DNA of 15,941 nucleotides from Tidjanibacter sp. (GCA_017547065.1 JAFYRC010000320.1:1-15941); one strand, 5' to 3'. Shown: positions 1 to 7,969, counted from the stretch's first letter. The notes: generated from the letters alone by a model not told the origin. Translations and numbers: made by a program.

Positions 1-7
1 AGAATTT

Positions 8-388
8 ATGGCACGTATAGTCGGAGTAGATTTACCGAAAAACAAAAGGGGCGAAATAGGCTTGACCTACATCTTCGGAATAGGTCGTAGCACCGCTCGC
101 GAAATATTGGAGAAAGCCGGTGTTGATTATGACACCAAAGTACAGGATTGGACCGATGCACAGGTTACAGCTATTCGTAACGTGATCGCAGCAGAGGGTT
201 ACAAAGTAGAGGGAGAGCTTCGTTCGGTTGTACAGCTGAACATTAAGCGCCTGATGGATATCGGATGCTATCGTGGTATTCGTCACCGTCTGGGTCTTCC
301 CGTACGCGGACAGAGCACCAAGAACAACGCCCGTACACGCAAGGGTCGCAAGAAGACCGTTGCAAACAAGAAGAAAGCAACTAAGTAA
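8..388 (+). CDS. rpsM: 30S ribosomal protein S13
   Basis: S13 sits in the head of the small ribosomal subunit and contacts the large subunit and P-site tRNA. The 126-residue product begins [10 protein letters not shown] and has the full family layout: an N-terminal helix-two-turn-helix part ([17 protein letters not shown] near residues 18-34) and the conserved C-terminal [20 protein letters not shown] block near residues 92-111. A Lys/Arg-rich tail follows that would contact rRNA. Length is normal. Only seven bases precede the ATG, so the upstream operon genes and promoter lie outside the window. rpsK follows after 12 bases, consistent with one transcript. Identification is by family motifs and gene order and is secure. 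Confidence 0.98.
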   Translation: MARIVGVDLPKNKRGEIGLTYIFGIGRSTAREILEKAGVDYDTKVQDWTDAQVTAIRNVIAAEGYKVEGELRSVVQLNIKRLMDIGCYRGIRHRLGLPVRGQSTKNNARTRKGRKKTVANKKKATK

Positions 389-400
389 TTTGAATGAATT

Positions 401-790
401 ATGGCAAAAAAGAGCGGAACAGTTAAGAAGAGAGTGGTTAAGGTTGATGCCGTTGGAATGGCTCACGTTCACTCGACTTTCAATAACGTTATCATAACTC
501 TTACTAACGGCAACGGCGAGGTTATCAGCTGGAGCTCGGCAGGTAAGATGGGCTTCCGCGGTTCGAAGAAGAACACTCCCTACGCAGCACAGACTGCAGC
601 AGCAGACTGCGCAAAGGTTGCATACGACTTGGGCTTGCGCAAGGTGAAAGTGTATGTTAAAGGCCCCGGTCAGGGTCGTGAGTCGGCAATCCGTACTATC
701 CACGGCTCTGGTATTGAGGTAATGGAGATCATCGACGTTACTCCCCTGCCTCACAACGGTTGCCGCGCTCCTAACCGTCGTCGCGTCTAA
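401..790 (+). CDS. rpsK: 30S ribosomal protein S11
   Basis: S11 lies on the platform of the small subunit and contacts 16S rRNA near the E site. The 129-residue product has the family signature [15 protein letters not shown] near residues 22-36. It also has [14 protein letters not shown], the [15 protein letters not shown] segment, and the C-terminal [18 protein letters not shown] ending typical of bacterial S11. Length is normal. It lies 12 bases after rpsM and 62 bases before rpsD in the same orientation. The region before the start (TTTGAATGAATT) contains no Shine-Dalgarno sequence, as is usual for Bacteroidota. Confidence 0.98.
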   Translation: MAKKSGTVKKRVVKVDAVGMAHVHSTFNNVIITLTNGNGEVISWSSAGKMGFRGSKKNTPYAAQTAAADCAKVAYDLGLRKVKVYVKGPGQGRESAIRTIHGSGIEVMEIIDVTPLPHNGCRAPNRRRV

Positions 791-852
791 TTGCGGAGGC
801 AGATTAGTGGCCTAACATTTTTAGTAACACTTATTAAAAAGAAAGAAAACCT

Positions 853-1458
853 ATGGCAAGATATATAGGACCCAAAAGCAAAATTGCTCGTAAGTTTGGC
901 GAGCCTATTTTCGGTGCAGACAAAGTTCTCGAGAAGAAGAACTATCCTGCTGGACAGCACGGTCTGAACCGCAAACGTAAGAAAGTTTCTGAGTATGGTA
1001 CCCAGCTCAACGAGAAACAGAAAGCAAAAAGCACCTACGGTTTGTTGGAGCGTCAGTTCCACAACGCCTTCGATCAGGCAGCCGCAATGGGTGGTATTAC
1101 CGGTGAGAACTTGTTGAAGTTGCTCGAGAGCCGCTTGGACAACGTAGTATACCGTCTTGGTATCGCTCCCACCCGTGCAGCAGCACGTCAGTTGGTGTCG
1201 CACCGTCACATCACCGTTAACGGTAACGTAGTAAACATTCCTTCGTACAGCTTGAAGGCTGGCGATGTTGTTGCTGTTCGTGAGAAATCGAAGACTTTGG
1301 AGGCTATCGTAGAGTGTGTTGCAGGCCGCCGCAACCAGTACAGCTGGTTGGAGTGGAACGCAGAGACTCTGACTGGTAAGTTCTTGCAGCGTCCCGAGCG
1401 TGAGGACATTCCTGAGAACATCAAGGAGCAGTTGATCGTCGAGTTGTACTCGAAATAG
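853..1458 (+). CDS. rpsD: 30S ribosomal protein S4
   Basis: S4 is a primary 16S rRNA-binding protein that nucleates assembly of the small-subunit body, and in many bacteria it also regulates its own operon. The 201-residue product begins [20 protein letters not shown]. The S4 RNA-binding domain spans about residues 91-150, including [11 protein letters not shown] and [13 protein letters not shown]. It ends with the conserved [26 protein letters not shown] tail. The N-terminal part has no cysteines, so this is the zinc-free form. The 62-base gap upstream ends in the A-rich stretch AAAGAAAGAAAACCT and has no clear promoter, so co-transcription with rpsK is likely. Confidence 0.98.
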   Translation: MARYIGPKSKIARKFGEPIFGADKVLEKKNYPAGQHGLNRKRKKVSEYGTQLNEKQKAKSTYGLLERQFHNAFDQAAAMGGITGENLLKLLESRLDNVVYRLGIAPTRAAARQLVSHRHITVNGNVVNIPSYSLKAGDVVAVREKSKTLEAIVECVAGRRNQYSWLEWNAETLTGKFLQRPEREDIPENIKEQLIVELYSK

Positions 1459-1493
1459 TAGTACTTAACAACCATAAAATTAGTAAAGTAATT

Positions 1494-2486
1494 ATGGCAA
1501 TTTTAGCATTCCAGAAACCTGAGAAGGTGATTATGCTCGAATCGACCTCCACGTTCGGAAAGTTTGAGTTCCGTCCTTTGGAGCCCGGATTCGGTATGAC
1601 CATCGGCAATGCTTTGCGCCGTGTATTGCTCTCTTCGTTGGAGGGTTATGCAATCACGACCGTGAAGGTTGCAGGTGTCGATCACGAGTTTGCCGCCATC
1701 CCTGGAGTAATGGAAGGAATGATTGACATTGTGCTGAACCTCAAGCAGGTGCGTTTCATCCGCACCGTTGAGAGCGCTGATGCCGAGAAGGTAGTGATTA
1801 ACGTCGCTGGCCAGACCGAGCTCACCGCCGGCTACATTTCAAACTTCCTGACAAACTTCAAGGTGCTGAACCCCGAGTTGGTAATCTGCCACCTCACCCC
1901 CGATACCAAACTCAACATTGAGTTGACCATTGGTAAGGGTCGTGGTTATGTGCCCGCAGAGGAGAACCGTCCTGCAGATGCAGAGTTCGGTTTGCTTCCT
2001 ATCGACTCGATTCACACCCCTATCATCAATGTTAAGTACTCGGTTGAGCCCTACCGTGTAGAGCAGAAGACCGACTACGATAAACTCAACTTGGAGGTAA
2101 CCACAGACGGTTCGATCCACCCCAAGGAGGCTTTGAAAGAGGCTGCCAAAATCCTCATCCACCACTTGATGCTCTTCTCGGACGAGAAGATTACGCTCAA
2201 CATGGAGGAGACTTCGCAGACCGAGGAGTTTGACGAGAGCTTGTTGCACATGCGCCAGCTTTTGAAGACCAAACTTTCGGATCAGGATCTTTCGGTGCGT
2301 GCTCTGAACTGCTTGAAGGCAGCAGAGGTTGACACCATCGGCGACCTGGTACGTTACAACCGTAACGACTTGTTGAAGTTCCGTAACTTCGGTAAGAAGT
2401 CGCTCACCGAGTTGGATGACCTTTTGGCATCGTTGAATCTCCACTTTGGAATGGACGTTTCAGTCTATAAGTTGGACAAGGACTAA
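1494..2486 (+). CDS. rpoA: DNA-directed RNA polymerase subunit alpha
   Basis: This is the alpha subunit of RNA polymerase, which dimerises to scaffold beta and beta-prime and contacts activators and upstream promoter DNA. At 330 residues it is normal length. The N-terminal domain shows the assembly motif [20 protein letters not shown] near residues 34-53. The C-terminal domain (about residues 257-330) contains [20 protein letters not shown] and [20 protein letters not shown]. The Arg and Asn of VRALNCLK match the DNA-contacting positions known in E. coli alpha. The start was chosen at the ATG after the A/T-rich leader AAATTAGTAAAGTAATT, and rpsD ends 35 bases before. It lies between rpsD and rplQ, the standard order. 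Confidence 0.98.
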   Translation: MAILAFQKPEKVIMLESTSTFGKFEFRPLEPGFGMTIGNALRRVLLSSLEGYAITTVKVAGVDHEFAAIPGVMEGMIDIVLNLKQVRFIRTVESADAEKVVINVAGQTELTAGYISNFLTNFKVLNPELVICHLTPDTKLNIELTIGKGRGYVPAEENRPADAEFGLLPIDSIHTPIINVKYSVEPYRVEQKTDYDKLNLEVTTDGSIHPKEALKEAAKILIHHLMLFSDEKITLNMEETSQTEEFDESLLHMRQLLKTKLSDQDLSVRALNCLKAAEVDTIGDLVRYNRNDLLKFRNFGKKSLTELDDLLASLNLHFGMDVSVYKLDKD

Positions 2487-2510
2487 CCACACTAAAAGAA
2501 ACAATTACAC

Positions 2511-3122
2511 ATGAGACACAATAAGAAAGTTAACCACCTTGGTCGTCAGGCTTCGCACCGCAAAGCACTGATGTCGAATATGGCAAGCAGCCTTATTCTC
2601 CACAAGCGTATCGAGACCACTGTGGCCAAGGCAAAGGCTCTGAAAAAATTTGTTGAGCCTATCATTACCAAATCGAAAGAGGACACCACCCACCAGCGTC
2701 GTGTTGTTTTCAGCTACTTGAAGGACAAATATGCTACCACTGAGTTGTTCCGTGTTGTAGCTCCCAAGATTGCTGACCGTCCCGGTGGCTACACTCGTAT
2801 TCTTCACACCGGTTTCCGTCTGGGTGACGCTGCCGAGATGTGTATCATCGAGTTGGTAGACTTCAACGAGACCTATGTTGAGGGTGTAGCACCCAAGGCT
2901 GCTCCCAAGACTCGCCGTAGCCGTGGCGCAAAGAAAGAGGTTGCTGTTGAGGAGGCTGAGGTTGTAGCAGAGGGTGCTGAGGTTGTAGCAGAGGAGAAAC
3001 CTGCTGCAAAGAAGCCCGCTGCAAAGAAACCCGCTGCTCCTAAGGCTCCCAAAGCAACTGCTGCTAAGACTTCGGGTGCAAAGGTACAGGCTGTTAAGAC
3101 TGGCGCTTCGAAGAAGGCTTAA
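2511..3122 (+). CDS. rplQ: 50S ribosomal protein L17 with long repetitive C-terminal tail
   Basis: L17 is a large-subunit protein near the exit tunnel side of the ribosome. Residues 1 to about 122 form the conserved core: [20 protein letters not shown] at the start, [18 protein letters not shown], and the ending [21 protein letters not shown]...ELVDF. The usual bacterial protein stops near there. This one continues for about 80 residues of low-complexity sequence. The tail has an acidic part with two AEVVAE(G/E) repeats (about 149-162) and then a basic Ala/Lys/Pro part with two PAAKK repeats (about 164-173), ending in TGASKKA. The tail resembles histone H1-like or disordered rRNA-binding extensions. 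Extended L17 tails occur in Bacteroidota, but this tail's role is not known to me. It is the last gene of the operon and a terminator follows. Confidence 0.97.
   Translation: MRHNKKVNHLGRQASHRKALMSNMASSLILHKRIETTVAKAKALKKFVEPIITKSKEDTTHQRRVVFSYLKDKYATTELFRVVAPKIADRPGGYTRILHTGFRLGDAAEMCIIELVDFNETYVEGVAPKAAPKTRRSRGAKKEVAVEEAEVVAEGAEVVAEEKPAAKKPAAKKPAAPKAPKATAAKTSGAKVQAVKTGASKKA
2955..3029 (+). repeat. Tandem coding repeats in the L17 tail
   Basis: Two near-identical 21-base units start at 2955 and 2976; the shared part is GCTGAGGTTGTAGCAGAGG and encodes AEVVAE. Two 15-base units start at 3000 and 3015, reading CCTGCTGCAAAGAAG and CCCGCTGCAAAGAAA, and encode PAAKK. Both sets keep the reading frame, so the tail could grow or shrink by slippage or recombination without breaking the gene. 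Confidence 0.85.
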
Positions 3123-3133
3123 GTCGAAACATA

Positions 3134-3194
3134 GCGTCACCGCAAGGTGCGCAAACGAAAACGCCTCCAATCGCAAGATTGGGGGCGTTTTTTT
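3134..3194 (+). terminator. Terminator of the ribosomal protein operon, preceded by a small hairpin
   Basis: The main hairpin has arms at 3160-3172 and 3177-3189 (AACGCCTCCAATC against GATTGGGGGCGTT). All 13 positions pair if one G-U is allowed. The loop is a GCAA tetraloop and a run of seven T follows (3188-3194). A smaller hairpin, GCG(T)CACC-GCAA-GGTGCGC at 3134-3152, also has a GCAA loop and lies just after the L17 stop. The opposite strand ends in TTTTCGTTT, so the element may also stop transcription arriving from the yraN gene on the other strand. Confidence 0.9.
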
Positions 3195-3287
3195 GTTGTT
3201 GGTAGTGGGGCGGAACGGTCAGAGTGGACGGGAGTGATCGGTGATAGTGATTGGCCGTGGCCAGCCGGGCTAACTATGCTATATTTA

Positions 3288-3323
3288 CTAACTGCTAACT
3301 GCAGACAGCAAATGACTAACTGC
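3288..3323. repeat. Short direct repeats CTAACTGC downstream of yraN
   Basis: CTAACTGC occurs at 3288-3295, 3295-3302 and 3316-3323, and a similar CTAACTATGC lies at 3270-3279. They occupy the 135-base gap between the rplQ terminator and the end of yraN. No function is evident. They may be a fragment of a genome-wide intergenic repeat. Confidence 0.5.
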
Positions 3324-3329
3324 TCTCTG

Positions 3330-3701
3330 CTACCAATGTAGGTTTGCGATGTCGGGGATGAAGTTGATGCTTACAACCTCGTCGTCGCGCATGACCACGC
3401 CAATGAAATCAAGCCACACCTCGGTGGTGAGTTCGTGGAGCGCGACGTAGTGATTTACCGCGCGCACCAGGTGGCTGATTTTGCGGGGAGTGATGGCCTC
3501 CTCGGGGGAGGTAAGGTATCCCTCGCCACGGGTTTTGACCTCCACAAAGTGGTAGTGACCATCGGGAGAGATGGCCACAATGTCCACTTCGTGATGTCCG
3601 CTACGCCAGTTCAGCTCGGCTATAGTGTAGCCCAGCGTGTGGCGCAAGTATTCCGTTGCGGCCTTCTCGCCTTCGGCTCCTATTCGCAGGGTGTTGGCCA
3701 T
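3330..3701 (-). CDS. yraN: YraN/UPF0102 family protein, predicted endonuclease-like
   Basis: This is a 123-residue member of the YraN (UPF0102) family, which has the restriction-endonuclease-like PD-(D/E)xK fold; its cellular role is not settled. The family's N-terminal motif is seen as GAEGEKAATEYLRH near residues 8-21. The putative metal-binding core follows: E38 and D40 in GHHEVDIVA, then E54-V-K56 in HFVEVKTR. The conserved C-terminal VRAVNHYV region and a WLDFIGV strand are also present, and length is typical. It lies 67 bases downstream of pepE on the same strand with no obvious promoter between, so it is probably the second gene of that transcript. It ends with TAG. Confidence 0.92.
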   Translation of the reverse strand: MANTLRIGAEGEKAATEYLRHTLGYTIAELNWRSGHHEVDIVAISPDGHYHFVEVKTRGEGYLTSPEEAITPRKISHLVRAVNHYVALHELTTEVWLDFIGVVMRDDEVVSINFIPDIANLHW

Positions 3702-3768
3702 TGCTTTGGTACAATAAGTGATTACGCTATATTGTGGGGTTTGGGCCCCGTGGAAACCACCGTTTGGC

Positions 3769-4476
3769 CTATTTGCTGAGCAAGAAGTCGAGGCTGTCGC
3801 CTGCGTTTACCTCGTAGGGCTCTACGCCGTAGTGGAAGATGTGCATAGGACGGGGGCCGATGAGCTCGAGCTTGCCGTCCACATAACGGAGCATACAGCT
3901 CTCGCGTAGACCCACAACCCACATCTGCTTGTTGGCCTCGATGTACTCGAGAATGCGCTGCTCGCGTGTTTCGCCGGCGTGGCCCTCGGGATTGGCGTCG
4001 AGGTAGTGGGGGTTGATCTGGAAGGGAATAGCACCGATAGCACTGAACGATGCGGGCTGTACGATGGGCATATCGTTGGTGGTGCAGAGGGTGGGGCAAG
4101 CCACGTTGCTACCTGCGCTCCATCCAACATAGGGGGTGCCGCCCTGCACTTTTGCGAGGATGGCCTCCATGAGTCCCTGCTCGTGCATGTTCTTCACGAG
4201 GTGGAAGGTGTTGCCACCGCCCACAACGATTGCTTCGGCTGCGGCGATGGTGTCGGCGGGAGAGGCGTCGTGGTGTACGGAGTGCACGCGGATGCCGATC
4301 TCGTTGAAACGGGCCTGAACTTTGGCCTCATATTCGTCGTAGGAGAAAGTTACGCCGGCATAGGGCACGAAGGCGACCTCTTTTACGCCTTTGAGGTGCT
4401 CGGCGATCTGGGCGATGGGATACTTGAGATACTCCTCGCCTGCATTGGTCGAGTTGCTGATAAGCAGTAGATTCAT
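3769..4476 (-). CDS. pepE: Dipeptidase E (peptidase family S51)
   Basis: Dipeptidase E is a cytoplasmic serine peptidase of family S51 that cleaves N-terminal aspartyl dipeptides. The 235-residue protein shows the full catalytic set at the positions reported for Salmonella PepE: Ser120 in the nucleophile elbow GWSAGSN, Asp135, and His157 in INPHYLDANPEG. VVGGGNTFHLV (about residues 84-94) is the conserved glycine-rich segment. There is no signal peptide. The start follows a leader without a Shine-Dalgarno sequence, about 35 bases downstream of a candidate promoter. It is divergent from acpP and followed by yraN. Identification is strong, though substrate range in this organism is inferred. 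Confidence 0.95.
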   Translation of the reverse strand: MNLLLISNSTNAGEEYLKYPIAQIAEHLKGVKEVAFVPYAGVTFSYDEYEAKVQARFNEIGIRVHSVHHDASPADTIAAAEAIVVGGGNTFHLVKNMHEQGLMEAILAKVQGGTPYVGWSAGSNVACPTLCTTNDMPIVQPASFSAIGAIPFQINPHYLDANPEGHAGETREQRILEYIEANKQMWVVGLRESCMLRYVDGKLELIGPRPMHIFHYGVEPYEVNAGDSLDFLLSK

Positions 4477-4518
4477 AGTGTGTATCGAAAATTAATTAAA
4501 GTGTTCTTGTTGAGAGAA

Positions 4519-4552
4519 TAAAGGTACAACAATTTGGTTGTTATTCCGCAAA
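4519..4552 (-). promoter_or_regulatory. Candidate pepE promoter
   Basis: Read on the minus strand, TTTG (4552-4549) is followed after 22 bases by TACCTTTA (4526-4519), one base from the Bacteroidota -7 consensus TAnnTTTG. Transcription would begin about 35 bases before the pepE start codon. A small inverted repeat ACAAC-AATTTG-GTTGT (4526-4541) lies between the two boxes and could be an operator, though it is short enough to be chance. Confidence 0.5.
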
Positions 4553-4728
4553 AACGGGGCAATTATTTTTTGGGAAGAGGGGCTTTGGGGGTGCAAAATG
4601 GGCGAAAAAAAAGCCAAAATGGGGACTTGGAGGAGTGCTTTGGGAAGTGTGTCCGATGGGGTAATGTGTTGATAATTATGTGGTTGTCTTTTGTGGAAGG
4701 GTGTGAGGGTGTAAAAAAATGGTCGGTT

Positions 4729-4761
4729 TTTGCCCGAGTTAAGGAAAAATAACTATCTTTG
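4729..4761 (+). promoter_or_regulatory. acpP promoter, Bacteroidota type
   Basis: TTTG at 4729-4732 is followed after 21 bases by TATCTTTG at 4754-4761, a perfect match to the TAnnTTTG -7 box. The acpP ATG lies 66 bases downstream, leaving an untranslated leader of about 60 bases. This is among the best promoter matches in the window, as expected for an abundant protein. Confidence 0.8.
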
Positions 4762-4827
4762 TAAAAGATTTCGCCACGAGCGAATATGTTTTTTGACCAC
4801 ACAATGTTAAACTAAAACTTATAAATT

Positions 4828-5064
4828 ATGTCAGAGATTTCATCGAAAGTTGTTGAGATTATCAAGGACAAACTTAACGTAGATGCAAAAGACATCACTC
4901 CCGAGGCAAGCTTCGCAAGCGACCTGGGTGCTGATTCGTTGGACACCGTAGAGCTTATCATGGACTTCGAGAGGGAGTTTGATATCCAGATTCCTGATGA
5001 GGACGCAGAGAAGATTTCGACTGTTGGTGACGCTATCAAATACGTTGAGGAGCACAAAGCCTAA
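4828..5064 (+). CDS. acpP: Acyl carrier protein
   Basis: Acyl carrier protein carries growing fatty-acyl chains on a 4'-phosphopantetheine arm during type II fatty-acid synthesis. The 78-residue product is acidic, of standard length and all-helical in pattern. The attachment serine is Ser37 in the motif [17 protein letters not shown]. The C-terminal [11 protein letters not shown] helix is also typical. It has its own consensus promoter and a 60-base leader, and is followed by a hairpin terminator before fabF. This lets ACP be made in excess of the enzyme downstream. The start is supported by the A/T-rich leader and by family length. Confidence 0.98.
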   Translation: MSEISSKVVEIIKDKLNVDAKDITPEASFASDLGADSLDTVELIMDFEREFDIQIPDEDAEKISTVGDAIKYVEEHKA

Positions 5065-5094
5065 ACTGCTATTTTAGCAAACAACTTTATTTAT

Positions 5095-5134
5095 GGGTAA
5101 AATAGGCTTGAATGAGCTTGTTTTACCCTTTTTT
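5095..5134 (+). terminator. Hairpin terminator between acpP and fabF
   Basis: The arms GGGTAAAA (5095-5102) and TTTTACCC (5121-5128) pair perfectly and are followed directly by six T (5129-5134). The 18-base interior can form a small further pairing (GCT with AGC). Since fabF follows on the same strand 100 bases later with no convincing promoter, the element could be a partial terminator that sets the acpP:fabF ratio. Confidence 0.75.
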
Positions 5135-5233
5135 GTTTGACTGAAAGCACCTTTTGGAATGGACGTTGAGTGTGGCATACGGACAAACGGAAGGGCGGCA
5201 GCGAGAGGTTGAAGCAAAAAAACACGAAAACTT

Positions 5234-6481
5234 ATGGAACAGAAACGAGTAGTGATTACGGGTATCGGTACTATTAACCCATTGGGACACAATGCGGAGG
5301 AGTACTTTGCAGCGCTCGAAGCGGGCGTGTGCGGTGTGCAGACAATCACCTCATTCGATACCTCAAAGAATAAAACCAAGTTCGGAGCACAGGTCAAAAA
5401 CTATAACCCCGAGGACTATTTCGACCGCAAGGAGGCTCGCAAACTTGACCTCTTTACCCAGTATGCCATCATTTCGGCCGACGAGGCTGTGGCTGATGCA
5501 GGCTTGGAGGAGAGCGGAGTGAATAAGGATAGGGTAGGCGTCATTTGGGGCTCGGGTATTGGTGGTATCAACACCACTTTTAGCGAGATTATGGCCCACA
5601 GTGAGGGCGACGGTACTCCTCGCTTTACACCCTTTCTGGTGCTGAAAATGTTGCCCAATATGGCGGCCGGACACATATCGCTCAAACATGGCTTCCGTGG
5701 TCCGGGACTTTGTACTGCGTCGGCTTGCGCATCATCCACCCACGCCATTATTTCGGCTGTTGACCAGATTCGCCTGGGTAGGGCTGATGTGGTTGTTACG
5801 GGTGGCTCGGAGAGTGCAGTGTCGTTCATCGGCCTGGGTGCTTTCAATGCAATGATGGCCCTGTCGACCCGCAACGATAGCCCCGAAACTGCTTCGAGGC
5901 CCTACGATAAGAACCGCGACGGCTTTGTTATGGGCGAGGGCGGTGCGGCTCTGGTGGTAGAGGAGTATGAGCACGCTGTGGCGAGGGGTGCGAAGATCTA
6001 TGCCGAGATTGTGGGTTGTGGTACCAGTTGCGACGCCCACCACGTTACGGCTCCCGACCCCGAGGGTGCAGGTGCCAAGTTGGCTATGGAGAACGCCCTG
6101 AAAGAGGGCGACATCAAGCCCGAGGAGATTGACTACATCAACACTCACGGTACGTCTACTCCCCTTGGCGACTTGGCCGAGTTGAAGGGTATTATGAGTG
6201 TGTTTGGCGACCATGCCTACGAACTTAACATCAGTGCCACGAAGTCGATGACCGGCCACTTGCTGGGTGGTGCAGGCGCTGTGGAGATGTTGGCTGCGCT
6301 GCTGGCTGTGACTAAGGGTGTGATTCCTCCCACCATCAACGTGGAGGAGCTTGACCCTGCAATCGACCCTAAGTTGAACCTCACGCTGGATAAGGCGCAG
6401 TACCGCGAGGTGCGCTATGCCCTCAGCAACACCTTTGGCTTTGGCGGTCAGAACTCAACAATTATCATCAAAAAACTCTAA
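5234..6481 (+). CDS. fabF: Beta-ketoacyl-ACP synthase II
   Basis: FabF catalyses the Claisen condensation of malonyl-ACP with acyl-ACP in fatty-acid elongation. The 415-residue protein has the KAS II active site: nucleophile Cys165 in CTASACASS, His305 in NTHGTSTPLGD, Lys337 in SATKSMTGH, and His342 in GHLLGGAGA. The N-terminal RVVITGIGTINPLG strand and C-terminal NTFGFGGQNSTIIIKKL complete the thiolase fold. Length is typical and no residue is missing. The 169-base gap from acpP holds a terminator hairpin. The leader ends in an A-rich run before the ATG. The acpP-fabF-rnc order is common in bacteria. I could not find a good promoter of its own. Confidence 0.97.
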   Translation: MEQKRVVITGIGTINPLGHNAEEYFAALEAGVCGVQTITSFDTSKNKTKFGAQVKNYNPEDYFDRKEARKLDLFTQYAIISADEAVADAGLEESGVNKDRVGVIWGSGIGGINTTFSEIMAHSEGDGTPRFTPFLVLKMLPNMAAGHISLKHGFRGPGLCTASACASSTHAIISAVDQIRLGRADVVVTGGSESAVSFIGLGAFNAMMALSTRNDSPETASRPYDKNRDGFVMGEGGAALVVEEYEHAVARGAKIYAEIVGCGTSCDAHHVTAPDPEGAGAKLAMENALKEGDIKPEEIDYINTHGTSTPLGDLAELKGIMSVFGDHAYELNISATKSMTGHLLGGAGAVEMLAALLAVTKGVIPPTINVEELDPAIDPKLNLTLDKAQYREVRYALSNTFGFGGQNSTIIIKKL

Positions 6482-6495
6482 ACCAAACCATACGG

Positions 6496-6501
6496 AAGGA
6501 G
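6496..6501 (+). promoter_or_regulatory. Shine-Dalgarno-like site before rnc
   Basis: AAGGAG lies 10 bases before the rnc ATG. Most other starts in this window have only A-rich leaders. In Bacteroidota such sites are generally not needed for initiation, so function is uncertain, but it supports the chosen start at 6512. Confidence 0.4.
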
Positions 6502-6511
6502 AAAACGGATT

Positions 6512-7282
6512 ATGAGATGTCTTACACGTTGGGCCCACCGACAGTGGGGTGCAGATAGGGAGTACTATCGTGCCTTCAAGCGCATGTTCGGCCACACGCC
6601 CGACAATATTGAACTATACAAACTTGCCCTTGTGCACCGTTCGGCCTCGGTTAAGGTGGAGGGTGGCGAGAGCATCAACAACGAGCGACTCGAGTTTTTG
6701 GGCGATGCGGTGCTGGAAGGTATTGTGTCGGACTACCTCTTTATTGAGTACCCCCACGAGCCCGAAGGTTTCCTCACAAAGACCCGCTCGAAGATTGTCA
6801 GCCGCCAGTCGCTCAATGCGCTGGCCGAGAAGTTGGGTATCGACAAGATGGTCATCTACAACTCCTCGGGTAATGCGGCCCACAAACACCTCTTTGGCGA
6901 CTGCTTTGAGGCCCTTGTGGGTGCGCTCTATTTGGACAAGGGCTACGATGTGGTCAACCGCATTGTGATTAACCGCCTGCTGCCCAAGTATATCGACTTG
7001 GAGAGTGTTCCAACTTCCGAAACCGATTTCAAGAGCCGACTGATTGAGTGGTGCCAGAAGAGTAAACGCACCATCGAATTCCACACCGAGAGCGATGGCG
7101 AGGTCAAACAACCTGCCTTTGTGTCGAGGGTGTTGGTGGACGACTTGAAGATGGGTTGTGGCCGTGGCTCCACCAAGAAGGAGGCCGAGCAGCAAGCCGC
7201 CAAGACCGCCTGCCTGCTGTTGAGCGACGATATGGGCGACTTCATTCTCGAAAAATACGACTCGTTGAGTAGTAAGAAATAA
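6512..7282 (+). CDS. rnc: Ribonuclease III
   Basis: RNase III cuts double-stranded RNA, including rRNA precursors and structured mRNAs. The 256-residue product has the RNase III signature ERLEFLGDAVL at residues 58-68, with the catalytic acidic residues E61 and D65. A second acidic pair, D130 and E133, lies in FGDCFEALVGALYLD. A double-stranded-RNA-binding domain follows from about residue 174 (DFKSRLIEWCQ) to about 240, with the end motif GSTKKEAEQQAAKTACLLL. It is somewhat longer than E. coli Rnc because of extra N-terminal residues (MRCLTRWAHRQWGADREYYR). It lies 30 bases after fabF and 6 before radC, so the three are probably co-transcribed. Confidence 0.96.
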   Translation: MRCLTRWAHRQWGADREYYRAFKRMFGHTPDNIELYKLALVHRSASVKVEGGESINNERLEFLGDAVLEGIVSDYLFIEYPHEPEGFLTKTRSKIVSRQSLNALAEKLGIDKMVIYNSSGNAAHKHLFGDCFEALVGALYLDKGYDVVNRIVINRLLPKYIDLESVPTSETDFKSRLIEWCQKSKRTIEFHTESDGEVKQPAFVSRVLVDDLKMGCGRGSTKKEAEQQAAKTACLLLSDDMGDFILEKYDSLSSKK

Positions 7283-7288
7283 AAAAAG

Positions 7289-7948
7289 ATGACACAGATT
7301 TCCGACAAGCAGGTACGCCAGCGACTGATGGCCCGCGGTGTGGAGGAGCTCTCCGACGCCGAACTTGTGAGCATTGTGATTGGTGCTCCAAAGGGTGGTG
7401 AGGCTATTGATGTGGCCGAACAGTTGCTTGCGGAGATGGCTGTGGCCGAATTGGCACACCGCTCGCCCGCCGAGTTGCGACGCACGGCAGGGCTCGGTAT
7501 CGAGGGAGCAGCACGCCTCTCGGCGGCCTTTGAACTTGGACGTAGGGCTGTGGTATCGGAGAATGAGGAGCAGAGTGTCATTCGTGACTACGGCGATATT
7601 GTGGCGCTGTTTACACCTCTGCTGGGAGGTCTTTCGCACGAGGAGATGTGGGTGCTCTACCTGAGCTCGTCCAATCGTATTATTGAGCGCAGGAAGGTGT
7701 CGGTGGGCGGTAGCACATCGCTGATTGCCGACTGCAAACTCATCATCAAGAGGGCTCTTGAACAGGTGGCCCAATCGATTATTGTGGTGCACAATCACCC
7801 CTCGGGTAATCCTCATCCGAGTGAGCAGGACAAGGCCTTTACGGCTCGCCTGCGTAGCTGTGCCGAACTGTTTGATATTGCCCTGCTGGACCACGTTGTG
7901 GTGAGCAAGGGAGGATCGTTCAGCTTCCGCTCGGAGGGACTTCTGTAG
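7289..7948 (+). CDS. radC: RadC family JAB-domain protein
   Basis: RadC-family proteins were named for a supposed DNA-repair role that later work on E. coli did not uphold; their function is unclear. The 219-residue protein has an N-terminal helix-hairpin-helix part (LSDAELVSIVIGAP... and LRRTAGLGIEGAARLSAAFELGRR). The C-terminal JAB/MPN domain carries the metal-binding JAMM set: an upstream glutamate near residue 119 and H168-N-H170-P-S-G...D181 in HNHPSGNPHPSEQD. Length is close to that of E. coli RadC. It starts 6 bases after the rnc stop, so translation may be coupled. It ends just before a strong terminator shared with the lipocalin gene. Confidence 0.93.
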   Translation: MTQISDKQVRQRLMARGVEELSDAELVSIVIGAPKGGEAIDVAEQLLAEMAVAELAHRSPAELRRTAGLGIEGAARLSAAFELGRRAVVSENEEQSVIRDYGDIVALFTPLLGGLSHEEMWVLYLSSSNRIIERRKVSVGGSTSLIADCKLIIKRALEQVAQSIIVVHNHPSGNPHPSEQDKAFTARLRSCAELFDIALLDHVVVSKGGSFSFRSEGLL

Positions 7949-7969
7949 GGGGCGGAAAGTGAAATATGA

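Noticed and set aside
32..754. A 240-codon open frame antisense to rpsM and rpsK
   Set aside because: It overlaps two conserved ribosomal protein genes entirely and has a Cys/Leu-rich translation typical of a shadow frame.
3252..3263. Palindrome TGGCC-GT-GGCCA after the rplQ terminator
   Set aside because: It is too short to stand out, has no T run and is not placed at a promoter.
4534..4752. A 72-codon open frame in the pepE-acpP intergenic region
   Set aside because: It overlaps the -33 box of the acpP promoter, is rich in Gly, Lys and Trp from G-rich DNA, and resembles no family I know.
6614..7894. A 426-codon open frame on the minus strand across rnc and radC
   Set aside because: It is antisense to two well-identified genes with intact catalytic motifs, and its translation has no recognisable domain. 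It arises from codon bias.
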